Of a stretch of 64,000 nucleotides of DNA, positions 17,812 through 25,990 are shown piece by piece. The stretch covers positions 1 to 64,000 of the forward strand of contig NZ_JAHLPN010000010.1 in assembly GCF_018917935.1 (NCBI RefSeq), given 5' to 3'. This stretch comes from Kineothrix sp. MSJ-39. GTDB lineage: Bacteria > Bacillota > Clostridia > Lachnospirales > Lachnospiraceae. A program made the position numbers and the translations under genes. The notes below the pieces were generated by a model. The model was given only the letters and a program-made list of their open reading frames with translations, searched no databases and had not been told where the DNA came from. The first letter of the stretch is position 1, and each line of letters opens with the position of its first letter.

Positions 17812-19488
17812 TCATTTTCCGATTCCAAGTCTGTTCAGTGCAGAGAAGATTGCACGTACAGATGCTCTTGTAATATTGCTGCTGACGCCAACGCCGTATG
17901 TGACGCTGCCATCATCAGAATCCAGCAGATGAATATAAGCTGCAGCCTGTGAATTAGAACCACTCTGCAATGCATGTTCTTCATAATCCAGAACTTTGAT
18001 ACGAACGCCCGTCTCTTCCTGCAGACCACGCTGTACCGCATCGATTGGTCCGTTACCAACAGCCTCAAACTGCTTCTCGACACCATGATCTGTATAAGTA
18101 ACTGTGACTTTTGTATCGAACTGAGACTTTGTCTCGCCAGAAAGATCGTCCACCTTGAGCTTTCTGAAATGCAGTGGTTCCTTCTGATCCAGATACTGTT
18201 CGCGGAACTGCTCCATGATCTGATCCGGTGATACCTCTCCCTGTTTCTCGGAGATCTTCTGGATCACATTTGCAAACTCCTTGTGCATGCCCTTTGGCAG
18301 CTTGAAGCCAAAGTACGTATCCATAACGAAGGCAACGCCGCCCTTTCCGGATTGGGAATTGATTCTGACGATCGGCTCGTACTCTCTTCCGATGTCCGCC
18401 GGATCGATCGGCAGATAAGGAACCTGCCAGATCTCGCTCTTTCTTTCCTTCATGGCTGCAACGCCCTTGTTGATCGCATCCTGATGAGAACCGGAGAATG
18501 CAGTAAACACAAGCTTACCTGCATATGGATGGCGCGGATGGATCGGGATCTTACAGCATCTTTCGTAAATTTCAATAATTTCATTGATATGTTCAATATT
18601 CAGCTGCGGATCAATACCCTGCGAGAACATATTATAGGCAATATTTAATACATCCACATTACCGGTACGTTCTCCGTTTCCGAATAAAGTACCTTCTACA
18701 CGGTCAGCACCTGCGAGCAGGGAAAGCTCTGCACTGGCAACACCTGTACCGCGGTCATTGTGCGGATGTACGGAAAGGATAATGCTGTCACGGTCTTCAA
18801 AATGCTTGTTCATCCACTCGATCTGATCCGCATATACGTTTGGTGTGTTCATTTCTACGGTAGAAGGCAGGTTGATGATGATCGGATTTTCTTTGGTGGC
18901 GCCCCATGTCTTCTGTACTTCCGTGCAGATACGAAGCGCAAACGGAAGCTCTGTTCCGGTAAAGCTTTCCGGTGAATACTCTAAGATAATCTTACCCGGG
19001 AAGTTCTTTGCACATTCCTTTACCATTTTAGTACCTTCCACTGCAATGTTGACAATCTCATCCTCATTCATATGGAATACAACATCTCTCTGCAGTGTAG
19101 AAGTGGAATTGTAAATATGAACAATCGCCTGACTACAGCCCTCGATGGATTCAAAGGTACGTTCGATCAGTTCTTTTCTGCACTGTGTCAGAACCTGTAC
19201 ACGGACATCATCCGGAATCATTTTGCGTTCAATCAACTGGCGCAGAAAATCATATTCGATCTGGCTTGCTGCCGGGAATCCGACTTCAATCTCCTTAAAG
19301 CCAAGCTTCACAAGGTAGTTAAACATTTCTACTTTTTCTTCTACGATCATAGGATCGATCAGTGCCTGATTACCGTCTCTGAGGTCAACGCTGCACCAGA
19401 TCGGTGCCTTTGTGATCTCTTTGTTCGGCCATTCTCTTTCCGGGTAATCAATTACAGGATTTTTTTTGTAACGCTTATAATTTAACAT
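17812..19488 (-). CDS. leuA: 2-isopropylmalate synthase
   Basis: A 558-residue enzyme that condenses acetyl-CoA with 2-ketoisovalerate, the first step of leucine synthesis. It is the long LeuA form: an HMGL-like TIM barrel (IWCSVDLRDGNQALIDPM with the catalytic Arg and metal-binding Asp; HPHNDRGTGVASAELSLLAGADRVEGTLFGNGERTGN with the HxH-type metal ligands and NG-E-RTGN), then a LeuA_dimer regulatory domain from about residue 420 where leucine feedback normally acts. AGGAGG precedes the start. Upstream, only 53 nt after the HPr gene, a terminator-like hairpin ends against the ribosome binding site. A glycan operon follows 19 nt downstream. Other leu/ilv genes are not in the window. Confidence 0.95.
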   Translation of the reverse strand: MLNYKRYKKNPVIDYPEREWPNKEITKAPIWCSVDLRDGNQALIDPMIVEEKVEMFNYLVKLGFKEIEVGFPAASQIEYDFLRQLIERKMIPDDVRVQVLTQCRKELIERTFESIEGCSQAIVHIYNSTSTLQRDVVFHMNEDEIVNIAVEGTKMVKECAKNFPGKIILEYSPESFTGTELPFALRICTEVQKTWGATKENPIIINLPSTVEMNTPNVYADQIEWMNKHFEDRDSIILSVHPHNDRGTGVASAELSLLAGADRVEGTLFGNGERTGNVDVLNIAYNMFSQGIDPQLNIEHINEIIEIYERCCKIPIHPRHPYAGKLVFTAFSGSHQDAINKGVAAMKERKSEIWQVPYLPIDPADIGREYEPIVRINSQSGKGGVAFVMDTYFGFKLPKGMHKEFANVIQKISEKQGEVSPDQIMEQFREQYLDQKEPLHFRKLKVDDLSGETKSQFDTKVTVTYTDHGVEKQFEAVGNGPIDAVQRGLQEETGVRIKVLDYEEHALQSGSNSQAAAYIHLLDSDDGSVTYGVGVSSNITRASVRAIFSALNRLGIGK

Positions 19489-19500
19489 CTTATGCCTCCT

Positions 19501-19534
19501 AAAAAAATCAGCCCATCTACTGTTAGACGGGCTG
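19501..19534 (-). terminator. terminator between the HPr gene and leuA
   Basis: On the minus strand CAGCCCGTCTA pairs with TAGATGGGCTG around a 4-nt loop, then TGATTTTTTT. The U-run abuts AGGAGG, the leuA ribosome binding site, so it ends HPr transcripts and must be passed for leuA expression from upstream. Confidence 0.88.
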
Positions 19535-19541
19535 CTATCAT

Positions 19542-19805
19542 TTACTCTCCTAATCCATTTTCGATGGCTTCCACAAGAGCCTTCAGGGCTTCTTCTTCAT
19601 CTTCACCATCACAAACAAACTCGACCTCATCGCCGCATTTAACACATGCGCCAAGCACGCTCAGTACGCTCTTGGCATTTGCCGTATTATCACGAAATGT
19701 GAATGTAATCAAAGACTTAAACTGCATTGCCTCCTTGCATAGGACACCAGCCGGTCTTAGGTGTAGGCCTGTTGGATTTTTTATAATAACTTTTTGGCTA
19801 ACCAT
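19542..19805 (-). CDS. ptsH: HPr phosphocarrier protein
   Basis: An 87-residue HPr, the histidine-phosphorylated carrier between enzyme I and sugar-specific PTS enzyme II proteins. His15 is in the canonical loop NPTGLHLRPAG and the regulatory Ser46 is in ANAKSVLSVLG, so it can be both a PTS carrier and a target of HPr kinase. The start is the ATG at 19805, 7 nt after GGAGGG; a TTG five codons upstream would use the ribosome binding site itself as coding sequence. It has its own promoter and a strong terminator. No ptsI is beside it, as is common in Clostridia. Contrast the HPr-like protein at 63116, which lacks the histidine. Confidence 0.93.
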   Translation of the reverse strand: MVSQKVIIKNPTGLHLRPAGVLCKEAMQFKSLITFTFRDNTANAKSVLSVLGACVKCGDEVEFVCDGEDEEEALKALVEAIENGLGE

Positions 19806-19862
19806 GTAAACACCCTCCAATAACTGTTCCGTTCCTTTAAAAGAACTCTATACCCTTTTTTC

Positions 19863-19891
19863 AGTGTATCATATTTGTGCAATTTTCACAA
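19863..19891 (-). promoter_or_regulatory. promoter of the HPr gene
   Basis: Minus-strand TTGTGA (19886-19891), a 17-bp spacer and TACACT (19863-19868) with an extended TGA before the -10 box, about 58 nt ahead of the start codon. Confidence 0.65.
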
Positions 19892-19929
19892 GAACAATCC
19901 TTGTACAACGACTTTTCTTTGCAAGTTCA

Positions 19930-21276
19930 TTACATTACTTTTTCAATCAGTGCAGCAAGTTTCTCCGCTTCTTCCTGGATCTGTTTCTGATCCTTACCTT
20001 CGATCATGACACGGACAAGCGGTTCTGTTCCGCTCGGTCTGATCAGCACACGGCCTTCTCCTGCAAACTTCTTTGTCAGTGTATCGATTGCATCCGCGAT
20101 CTGCTGATTTTCCATATAGCTGTTTTTCTTATCATTCGGTACTTTTGCATTCACAAGTGCCTGCGGCAGGACTTCCATGATCGATGCCAGCTCGGAAAGC
20201 GGCTTCTTTGTATCTACAATCACCTGCAGAAGATGCAGGGCACTTAACAGACCGTCACCTGTTGTATTTTCATCCAGAAAGATAATGTGGCCTGACTGTT
20301 CGCCGCCCAGATTTGCACCGATCTGGCGCATCCGCTCAAGCACATATCTGTCGCCGACCTTTGTCTGCTCCATGTGGATGCCCTGTTTTTCTCCCATCAG
20401 GAAGAAGCCCAGATTACTCATCACGGTCGCTACGATCGTATCTTTCTTTAATTTCTTCTGTTCTTTTAAATAATTGCCGACAATTCCCATGATCTGGTCG
20501 CCGTCTACTTTATTTCCTTTCTCATCCACTGCCAGCAGACGATCTGCATCTCCGTCAAATGCCAGTCCGACATTTGCTTTCTCTGCTTTTACGCACTCCA
20601 TGAGTTCCTCCATATGCGTGGAACCACAATTTGCATTGATATTGGTACCGTCCGGATTGTTATGGATCGCTACCACATCCGCACCGAGTGCCTTTAATGC
20701 CTCTATCGAAGTATAGTGGGAAGCACCTTCTGCGCAGTCTGCCACAATCTTCAGTCCGTGCAGATCTACCGGGATTTCCTTGGTTGCATGCTTCACATAG
20801 TCTTCTCTGGCATCCGTCCGGTAGGTAATACTCCCGATCGCTGTTCCGGTCGGGAACGAAAGATCTTTCATGTCATTTTTGATGATCGCTTCGATCTCAT
20901 CTTCCATGGCATCCGGCAGTTTATAACCGTTGGCATCAAAAAACTTAATGCCGTTAAATTCTACAGGATTGTGGGAAGCTGAAATTACAACACCCGCATC
21001 CATATGATATTTTCTGGTCAGATAAGCCACTGCCGGTGTCGGTACAACACCGACATAAACCGCATTGGCTCCGACGGAGCATATACCTGCCATCAGTGCA
21101 TTTGCAAGCATGTCACCCGAAATACGGGTATCACAGCCCACCATGATCGTCGGCTTATGAGATGTTTCTTTTGTCAGCACAGAGGCCCCTGCCTGCCCAA
21201 GCTGCATAGCCAGAAGCGGGGTCAGCTCTTTATTGGCAACACCACGCACTCCATCTGTTCCAAATAATCTGCTCAT
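19930..21276 (-). CDS. glmM: phosphoglucosamine mutase
   Basis: A 448-residue enzyme that interconverts glucosamine-6-phosphate and glucosamine-1-phosphate, feeding UDP-GlcNAc for peptidoglycan. The four-domain phosphohexomutase layout is clear: [13 protein letters not shown] at the N-terminus, the phosphoserine loop [14 protein letters not shown] (Ser101), the metal-binding loop [11 protein letters not shown], the sugar-binding [10 protein letters not shown] loop and the C-terminal phosphate-binding [18 protein letters not shown] lies ahead of the ATG. It follows cdaA and cdaR by 17 nt, the order conserved across Firmicutes, where CdaA and CdaR bind GlmM and link cyclic di-AMP to wall-precursor supply. 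Confidence 0.97.
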   Translation of the reverse strand: MSRLFGTDGVRGVANKELTPLLAMQLGQAGASVLTKETSHKPTIMVGCDTRISGDMLANALMAGICSVGANAVYVGVVPTPAVAYLTRKYHMDAGVVISASHNPVEFNGIKFFDANGYKLPDAMEDEIEAIIKNDMKDLSFPTGTAIGSITYRTDAREDYVKHATKEIPVDLHGLKIVADCAEGASHYTSIEALKALGADVVAIHNNPDGTNINANCGSTHMEELMECVKAEKANVGLAFDGDADRLLAVDEKGNKVDGDQIMGIVGNYLKEQKKLKKDTIVATVMSNLGFFLMGEKQGIHMEQTKVGDRYVLERMRQIGANLGGEQSGHIIFLDENTTGDGLLSALHLLQVIVDTKKPLSELASIMEVLPQALVNAKVPNDKKNSYMENQQIADAIDTLTKKFAGEGRVLIRPSGTEPLVRVMIEGKDQKQIQEEAEKLAALIEKVM

Positions 21277-21293
21277 TTTCTATTCGATCCTTT

Positions 21294-22580
21294 CTATTCT
21301 TCCTCTATATCTGTCAGACGTACACTGATCGTAATATCCCGATCCACCGATACGCCGTCCGGTAATGCAAATGTCAGTGTTACACGGTATGTACCTGCTG
21401 AAAGATCAGCAAGTTCCGCTTCCTCCATATATTTTTCCCAGTCTACCGTTGCCTTCAGTGTCAGCGAACGCACTGCAGCACTGTTCATAACAGAGGCTAT
21501 GCCTGTCAGATCCACGTCGATCGTATCTGACGCGCCGAGTATCTCTGCCTCCAGTGTATCCGGCAGATTCTGCATTGTGATATTTTTCTTATCCAGTGTA
21601 TATGTGTTTGTAATAATCCGCTCGATCGGAACCGTTACATTTACCGTTTCCACATCCTCTGAAATCAGTGAAATACCTTCCGGCAGATACCGTGCAAGCG
21701 TCACCGGAACTTTCGTCGTCTGTGACATACCATCTACATTGACAGCCGCAGCAGCAACTTCAAGTACCGACATGGAAGAAAGTACACTTGCTCTTCCCGC
21801 TACCATCACAGAAGTTACATCAGCAGTCAGATCCCCGGAAACGCAATATCCTTCAGCAGGCTCGCCGCTGTAATTGAATTTCAGCGGCAGTTCCTTTGTC
21901 GCAAGGATCTGCACCGATACCGCTACCGTCGAAATATTCTTTGTCAGATTCGTATCTTTGATCAGATCTCCGTTCTCATCATACAGACGCAGATCCACCG
22001 AAGTATTGATACTGCTGCTCAGTCCTGCCACGGACACCTCTGCCGTTACCTTCTTGATTGAGGAAACAACTGACTGCGCACCGGAAATACGAATGATATT
22101 TTCGGCCGTTGTCACATCTCCCGTCACATAACCATCTTCCGGTTCCCCGGTCACAACAGGCGTGATCACAAACTGTTTTGCAAGCTTATCTTCCACGCTC
22201 ACCGTCACATTTTCTGTCTTGGATTTCATGCTGTCTATCTGATCATTATACTTATTTGATTCAATCCGGACCGGAACAAGTCCTGTATTTTGATTATACT
22301 GGGACAAATCTACAATTGCCTTGAAATTATCCTTGCCGAGAGAATCCAGAATAGAACGCTTGGCGCTGACAGAGATCGACACCGTATCGTCACTTGTAAT
22401 GTCATATACCTTTCCCTGACTGGTAATGGAATCTGCATTCACAACAGTCAGCGGAATATCGCTGTAAGAAGTATCACTGACCGGATCCGATACATTGATC
22501 ACGATCAGCCATAAAAGGATGGAAATGAATACAGCGAGTATTTTCAGGCTCAGGTTTTCAAATATTTTAGCTTTCTTCAC
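21294..22580 (-). CDS. cdaR: CdaA regulatory protein, YbbR-domain
   Basis: A 428-residue membrane-anchored protein: one N-terminal TM helix (ILAVFISILLWLIVINV) and then four YbbR-type beta domains outside the membrane, seen as repeating units of about 85 residues with SVSAKRSILDSLGKDNF, ISGAQSVVSSIKKV and VAGRASVLSSMSVLE at matching places. It modulates the diadenylate cyclase CdaA. It begins with GTG at 22580, with GGAAGGGG as ribosome binding site, and overlaps the cdaA end by 14 nt, so the two are coupled. Not to be confused with the PucR-type regulator at 46894, which carries the same historical name in some annotations. Confidence 0.92.
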   Translation of the reverse strand: MKKAKIFENLSLKILAVFISILLWLIVINVSDPVSDTSYSDIPLTVVNADSITSQGKVYDITSDDTVSISVSAKRSILDSLGKDNFKAIVDLSQYNQNTGLVPVRIESNKYNDQIDSMKSKTENVTVSVEDKLAKQFVITPVVTGEPEDGYVTGDVTTAENIIRISGAQSVVSSIKKVTAEVSVAGLSSSINTSVDLRLYDENGDLIKDTNLTKNISTVAVSVQILATKELPLKFNYSGEPAEGYCVSGDLTADVTSVMVAGRASVLSSMSVLEVAAAAVNVDGMSQTTKVPVTLARYLPEGISLISEDVETVNVTVPIERIITNTYTLDKKNITMQNLPDTLEAEILGASDTIDVDLTGIASVMNSAAVRSLTLKATVDWEKYMEEAELADLSAGTYRVTLTFALPDGVSVDRDITISVRLTDIEEE

Positions 22581-23448
22581 GCTTACCCCTTCCCTTCCAT
22601 GTTATTTTCTTTTTCTTTTTATCCTCCGTGTCTTTATTCTGGATCATTTCCATTTTGTCACGCAGTGTATCCGCATCCACATTTCTGGTCAGCTTTCCGC
22701 CATACGCAACCGAAACACGACCGGTCTCTTCCGAAACAATGATCGTCAGGGAATCGGTGCATTCGGAAATACCGACACCCGCTCTGTGTCTTGTACCGAG
22801 TTCCTTGGATAATTCCATATTATCGGAAAGCGGGAGATAACAGGTTGCCCATGTTACACGATTGCCTCTTATGATCACAGCACCATCATGCAGCGGTGTA
22901 TTGTGTTCAAAAATATTGATGAGCAGCTGGCTCGTCACGATACCATCCACTTCAATACCGGTTCTTTCATACTCGGCAAGCGGCGTATTCTGTTCGATCA
23001 CGATCAGGGCACCTGTCCGCACCTTACCCATTTCATAGCAGGCTTTGATGATCTCATTTCTTGTCTTGTCGGAAAATCGGCCTTCCGGTGCTTTAGCCGT
23101 CTCAAACGGCAGAAGGCTGCTGAATATGTTCTTTTGTCCCAGCTGCTCGAGTGCCCGCCTCAGCTCCGGCTGCAGGATCACGACGATTGCTATCGCCGCA
23201 ACAGAAAAAATCTTTCCGGCAATCCAGATGATCGTTGTCATATTGAAGATCGCTGCTATCATCAAAAAGCCTAAAATCACAAGTACTCCACGTAAAAGAG
23301 CCCAGGTTCTTGTATTACGAATCCAGGCCAGAATCTGGTATACCAGAAAAGAAATAATAATGATCTCTACAATATCTGTCCATACAAGTGTCTTGGGAAT
23401 ATGGACCGTTGCAAGATATTTGTCTATGAAAGTATTGATTTGTTGCAT
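22567..23448 (-). CDS. cdaA: diadenylate cyclase CdaA
   Basis: A 293-residue membrane enzyme that makes cyclic di-AMP from two ATP. Three N-terminal TM helices fill residues 22-95; the DAC (DisA_N) domain follows, with the catalytic DGA at 188-190 (LHDGAVIIRGNRV) and the RHR triad at 220-222 (GTRHRAGVG), both intact. The tail is basic (KKKKKITWKGRGKREE). The second messenger controls potassium transport, osmolyte balance and wall homeostasis in Firmicutes. AGGTG precedes the ATG. It heads the cdaA-cdaR-glmM set and is 21 nt downstream of an unrecognised polytopic membrane protein. Confidence 0.96.
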   Translation of the reverse strand: MQQINTFIDKYLATVHIPKTLVWTDIVEIIIISFLVYQILAWIRNTRTWALLRGVLVILGFLMIAAIFNMTTIIWIAGKIFSVAAIAIVVILQPELRRALEQLGQKNIFSSLLPFETAKAPEGRFSDKTRNEIIKACYEMGKVRTGALIVIEQNTPLAEYERTGIEVDGIVTSQLLINIFEHNTPLHDGAVIIRGNRVTWATCYLPLSDNMELSKELGTRHRAGVGISECTDSLTIIVSEETGRVSVAYGGKLTRNVDADTLRDKMEMIQNKDTEDKKKKKITWKGRGKREES

Positions 23449-23469
23449 GAAAACACCTAGTCCCCGTTT

Positions 23470-24399
23470 TTATAATACACTGGTGATCTTCTTTACCGTA
23501 TGCTTCGCCTTGGATACCGTGTTTTTCGGAATGGCTTTTACATAATAATAGTATTCGTCATCCTCAAACTGCACATACTCCGTTCTTGTATAATCCACAT
23601 TGAATGCAAAGAATTCCACAACCTTTGCAAGCAGCAGAGAAACAACCGTTCCAAGAATTGTTGCAACTACCGAAATATTGGTATCAAAAGTCAGATCTCC
23701 CAGAAGCAGCATGACCACTGATACGACCGCACCTGCAAACATGGCGATCGTCCATGCATGATCTACAGATAATCTACGAATCACATATACAATTATTGTG
23801 GTAATACAGAAAGAAATTAAAACAATCAGCATCGCCTTATTATTCAGAAGACCATCCATGACATAACGGAATTTGCTCACTGCATTATCCGCATCCAGGG
23901 AACTGATTACCGTTGCATTAACCTTCACATAATCTATCATATAATAGGAGATTACACCGCATGCCACCGATACAACGGACGCCGGTGTACATAACAATCC
24001 TACGATAATCGGAACCGCATAAGGGATCTTTAATACAAAGCAAAGCGGAAGGAGCAGAACAATAAGTGCATCCTTTGGCGCAAAGCGATAATATAAAAGC
24101 AGCATCAGAAGAAAAACTGCCCCACCCACAACAGCACATTCCATGGAAACTGCATAAAAATGCAGAATCACAAATACCGCTGAAATCACGACAAGAAGAT
24201 TCACCGGAAGGAAAGAACACATCAGTGCCAGTACCAAAACTATAAAGACATTGTCCAGTTTGGACATGAATCCCAGATTGCCGTTGATCATCAAAAGTGC
24301 CACAAGTGCCAGCAGGAATTTAAAAAACGGCTGCAGATATACTTCATTGCGGCTGTAAAAATTTCTTATATTTTCTCTGATTTCAAGTAATGATGACAT
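23470..24399 (-). CDS. polytopic membrane protein of unknown function
   Basis: 309 residues with about eight to nine hydrophobic segments between residues 25 and 265, then a cytoplasmic tail with a striking acidic/aromatic patch (EYVQFEDDEYYYYVKA) and a basic end. I recognise no family; there is no transporter, ABC or protease motif. It lies between two small genes and cdaA with short gaps (21-25 nt) and AAAGGA before the ATG, so it is cotranscribed with the cyclic di-AMP genes. That suggests an envelope or signalling role, but this is guilt by association. Confidence 0.7.
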   Translation of the reverse strand: MSSLLEIRENIRNFYSRNEVYLQPFFKFLLALVALLMINGNLGFMSKLDNVFIVLVLALMCSFLPVNLLVVISAVFVILHFYAVSMECAVVGGAVFLLMLLLYYRFAPKDALIVLLLPLCFVLKIPYAVPIIVGLLCTPASVVSVACGVISYYMIDYVKVNATVISSLDADNAVSKFRYVMDGLLNNKAMLIVLISFCITTIIVYVIRRLSVDHAWTIAMFAGAVVSVVMLLLGDLTFDTNISVVATILGTVVSLLLAKVVEFFAFNVDYTRTEYVQFEDDEYYYYVKAIPKNTVSKAKHTVKKITSVL

Positions 24400-24424
24400 A
24401 GCTTCATCCTTTCACGGTTACAGG

Positions 24425-24826
24425 CTAATGCCTGCCTTTTTCAATATCATAGATCGCAGCAAGCTGCTTCAGATGATAGTAATAATGCTTCAGGCTGCGC
24501 TTCGCCCTGCTGTAGCGGAAAGAATAGATCACATAGGTGATCACACTGTACGCCGCTATAAATACAATATAATAAAACAAAACTCTTCGTCCAAGCAGCA
24601 GCAGATCCATCTTATAAATATCCTGCATCATGGTCTCAAAATGATAATATACATAAAGACCTGCAAGCAAAAGGAAAGCCAGCGTTCCGCAGATAACGGA
24701 ACGGATGACCTGCATACCCATATAATCACTACGGAAATAACTGCCGATCGACATGTATTTCTTGCCTTCGTTTTCTTCATATGCTGCCATTTTGGTCATA
24801 AGCTTAATTCGTTCCTGACTTAACAT
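24425..24826 (-). CDS. small two-TM membrane protein of unknown function
   Basis: 133 residues: a polar N-terminus (LSQERIKLMTKMAAYEENEGKKYM), two TM helices (about 45-65 and 80-102) and a basic, tyrosine-rich C-terminus (RAKRSLKHYYYHLKQL). No family is recognised. The start is set at the ATG at 24826 because the ATG 12 nt upstream is part of the GGAGG ribosome binding site. The gene sits between yvyF-like and the 309-residue membrane protein gene with gaps of 17 and 25 nt; the two membrane proteins may act together. Confidence 0.65.
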   Translation of the reverse strand: MLSQERIKLMTKMAAYEENEGKKYMSIGSYFRSDYMGMQVIRSVICGTLAFLLLAGLYVYYHFETMMQDIYKMDLLLLGRRVLFYYIVFIAAYSVITYVIYSFRYSRAKRSLKHYYYHLKQLAAIYDIEKGRH

Positions 24827-24843
24827 TGCAGCCTCCATTTCTG

Positions 24844-25254
24844 TTACTTCAGGAACCGCATTCTCGGATCCTGACGTTTATTATCATGCTTTGGTTCTTC
24901 CACCATCACGCCGGATAGTCCCATGGCGCTGTTAAGTTTGCGTGCCATCTGATCTTTGCACTGTGGGCAGAAACGACCGCTCCTGATCATCTTGCCACAC
25001 ATCTCGCAGGCTACCTGAATCGGTGAATCATCTGCGAACTGCAGCCTCTCCTGCCGGATCCACTGCTGGATCTGCGCCGTATCAACATCACAGTCCTCTG
25101 AAACTTCTTCCATGGTTGCGCGTCCGTGCTGCTGGATATATTTCTTTACTTCCTGAAACTTTGCCTCCAGCGCTTCTTTACACGCCGGACATATAACGGG
25201 TCCATATACATAATTAAACAATTTACCGCATTTACGGCAATTTTTTACGTTCAT
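24844..25254 (-). CDS. YvyF-type flagellar-operon zinc-ribbon protein
   Basis: 136 residues with two Cys4 zinc ribbons: CRKCGKLFNYVYGPVICPAC at the N-terminus and CEMCGKMIRSGRFCPQC near residue 85. Between them is a winged-helix-like segment (ATMEEVSEDCDVDTAQIQQWIRQERLQF). This pattern matches the Bacillus YvyF family, which is encoded with flagellar genes and comF. Here it lies 10 nt after comF, and a flagellar rod operon is 3 kb away, supporting the call. Its biochemical role is not established; regulation of flagellar expression is likely. Flagellar link good, gene symbol withheld. Confidence 0.82.
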   Translation of the reverse strand: MNVKNCRKCGKLFNYVYGPVICPACKEALEAKFQEVKKYIQQHGRATMEEVSEDCDVDTAQIQQWIRQERLQFADDSPIQVACEMCGKMIRSGRFCPQCKDQMARKLNSAMGLSGVMVEEPKHDNKRQDPRMRFLK

Positions 25255-25264
25255 AACTGCCTCC

Positions 25265-25990
25265 CTATTTTCCGCCAGCTATCGTCAGAAAATAGATATT
25301 CTCAATTCCTTTTTCCTGACAGAGACGCGCGATCGCGTCTATTGTACTGCCGGTTGTATAGATATCATCTATTATAATAATCGTATTTAATTTTACATCA
25401 TTTCGTGTGAATTTAAAAGCCCTTTTCAAATTATTTTGGCGCTGTATAAACGTAAGCTTTTTCTGTGGAATTGTGTTTTTGGTTCTTCGTACCAGATGAG
25501 AACAGACCGGAATGTCATAAATGCTGCCAAGTGACTTTGCCAAAAGCAATGCCTGATTATATCCGCGCTTCTGCCGGCGCCTGACATGCAGCGGAACAGG
25601 AAGCAGGGCATCAGCTTTGCAGCTTCGTATAAAATCGTCCATTTCTTCCGTTATCAGCTGTGCATATGCTTTTGCATATTCCTGTCTTTTTCCGTATTTG
25701 AATCGATAAATGGACTTTCTGGTTTTCCCTTCATAGGGCAAAAGACAACGTCCTCTGTTAAAGTTATGTGATATTTCCCTGCAGCTGCGGCAGTATTCCT
25801 CCCCCTGCTGTACATGCTTTCCGCATTTCATACAGTAGGATTTTATGGGGTTTAGTTCCTTTTTGCATGTATCGCAGACCAGTTTTTCAAAACCGGGAAC
25901 GATCTCATCACAAAAAGGACATCTGACCGGATAAAGCAGTCGCAGGAAGATCTGCCCGCTTTTCCTGCAGGCATTTAAAATGTGATGCAT
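25265..25990 (-). CDS. comF: ComF family phosphoribosyltransferase-like protein
   Basis: 241 residues: an N-terminal double zinc finger (CPFCDEIVPGFEKLVCDTC and CMKCGKHVQQGEEYCRSC), a middle segment, and a type I phosphoribosyltransferase fold with the PRPP loop IIIIDDIYTTGST near residue 205. ComF proteins take part in DNA uptake in competent bacteria, probably handling single-stranded DNA after import. The ATG overlaps the recD2 end by 16 nt, behind GGAGGAG. The C-terminal LTIAGGK matches the family end. Other competence genes are not in the window, so competence itself cannot be claimed. Confidence 0.92.
   Translation of the reverse strand: MHHILNACRKSGQIFLRLLYPVRCPFCDEIVPGFEKLVCDTCKKELNPIKSYCMKCGKHVQQGEEYCRSCREISHNFNRGRCLLPYEGKTRKSIYRFKYGKRQEYAKAYAQLITEEMDDFIRSCKADALLPVPLHVRRRQKRGYNQALLLAKSLGSIYDIPVCSHLVRRTKNTIPQKKLTFIQRQNNLKRAFKFTRNDVKLNTIIIIDDIYTTGSTIDAIARLCQEKGIENIYFLTIAGGK

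Noticed and set aside
19489-19541. T-box leader in front of leuA
   Set aside because: The gap is too short and lacks the specifier and T-box sequence; only a simple terminator is present.
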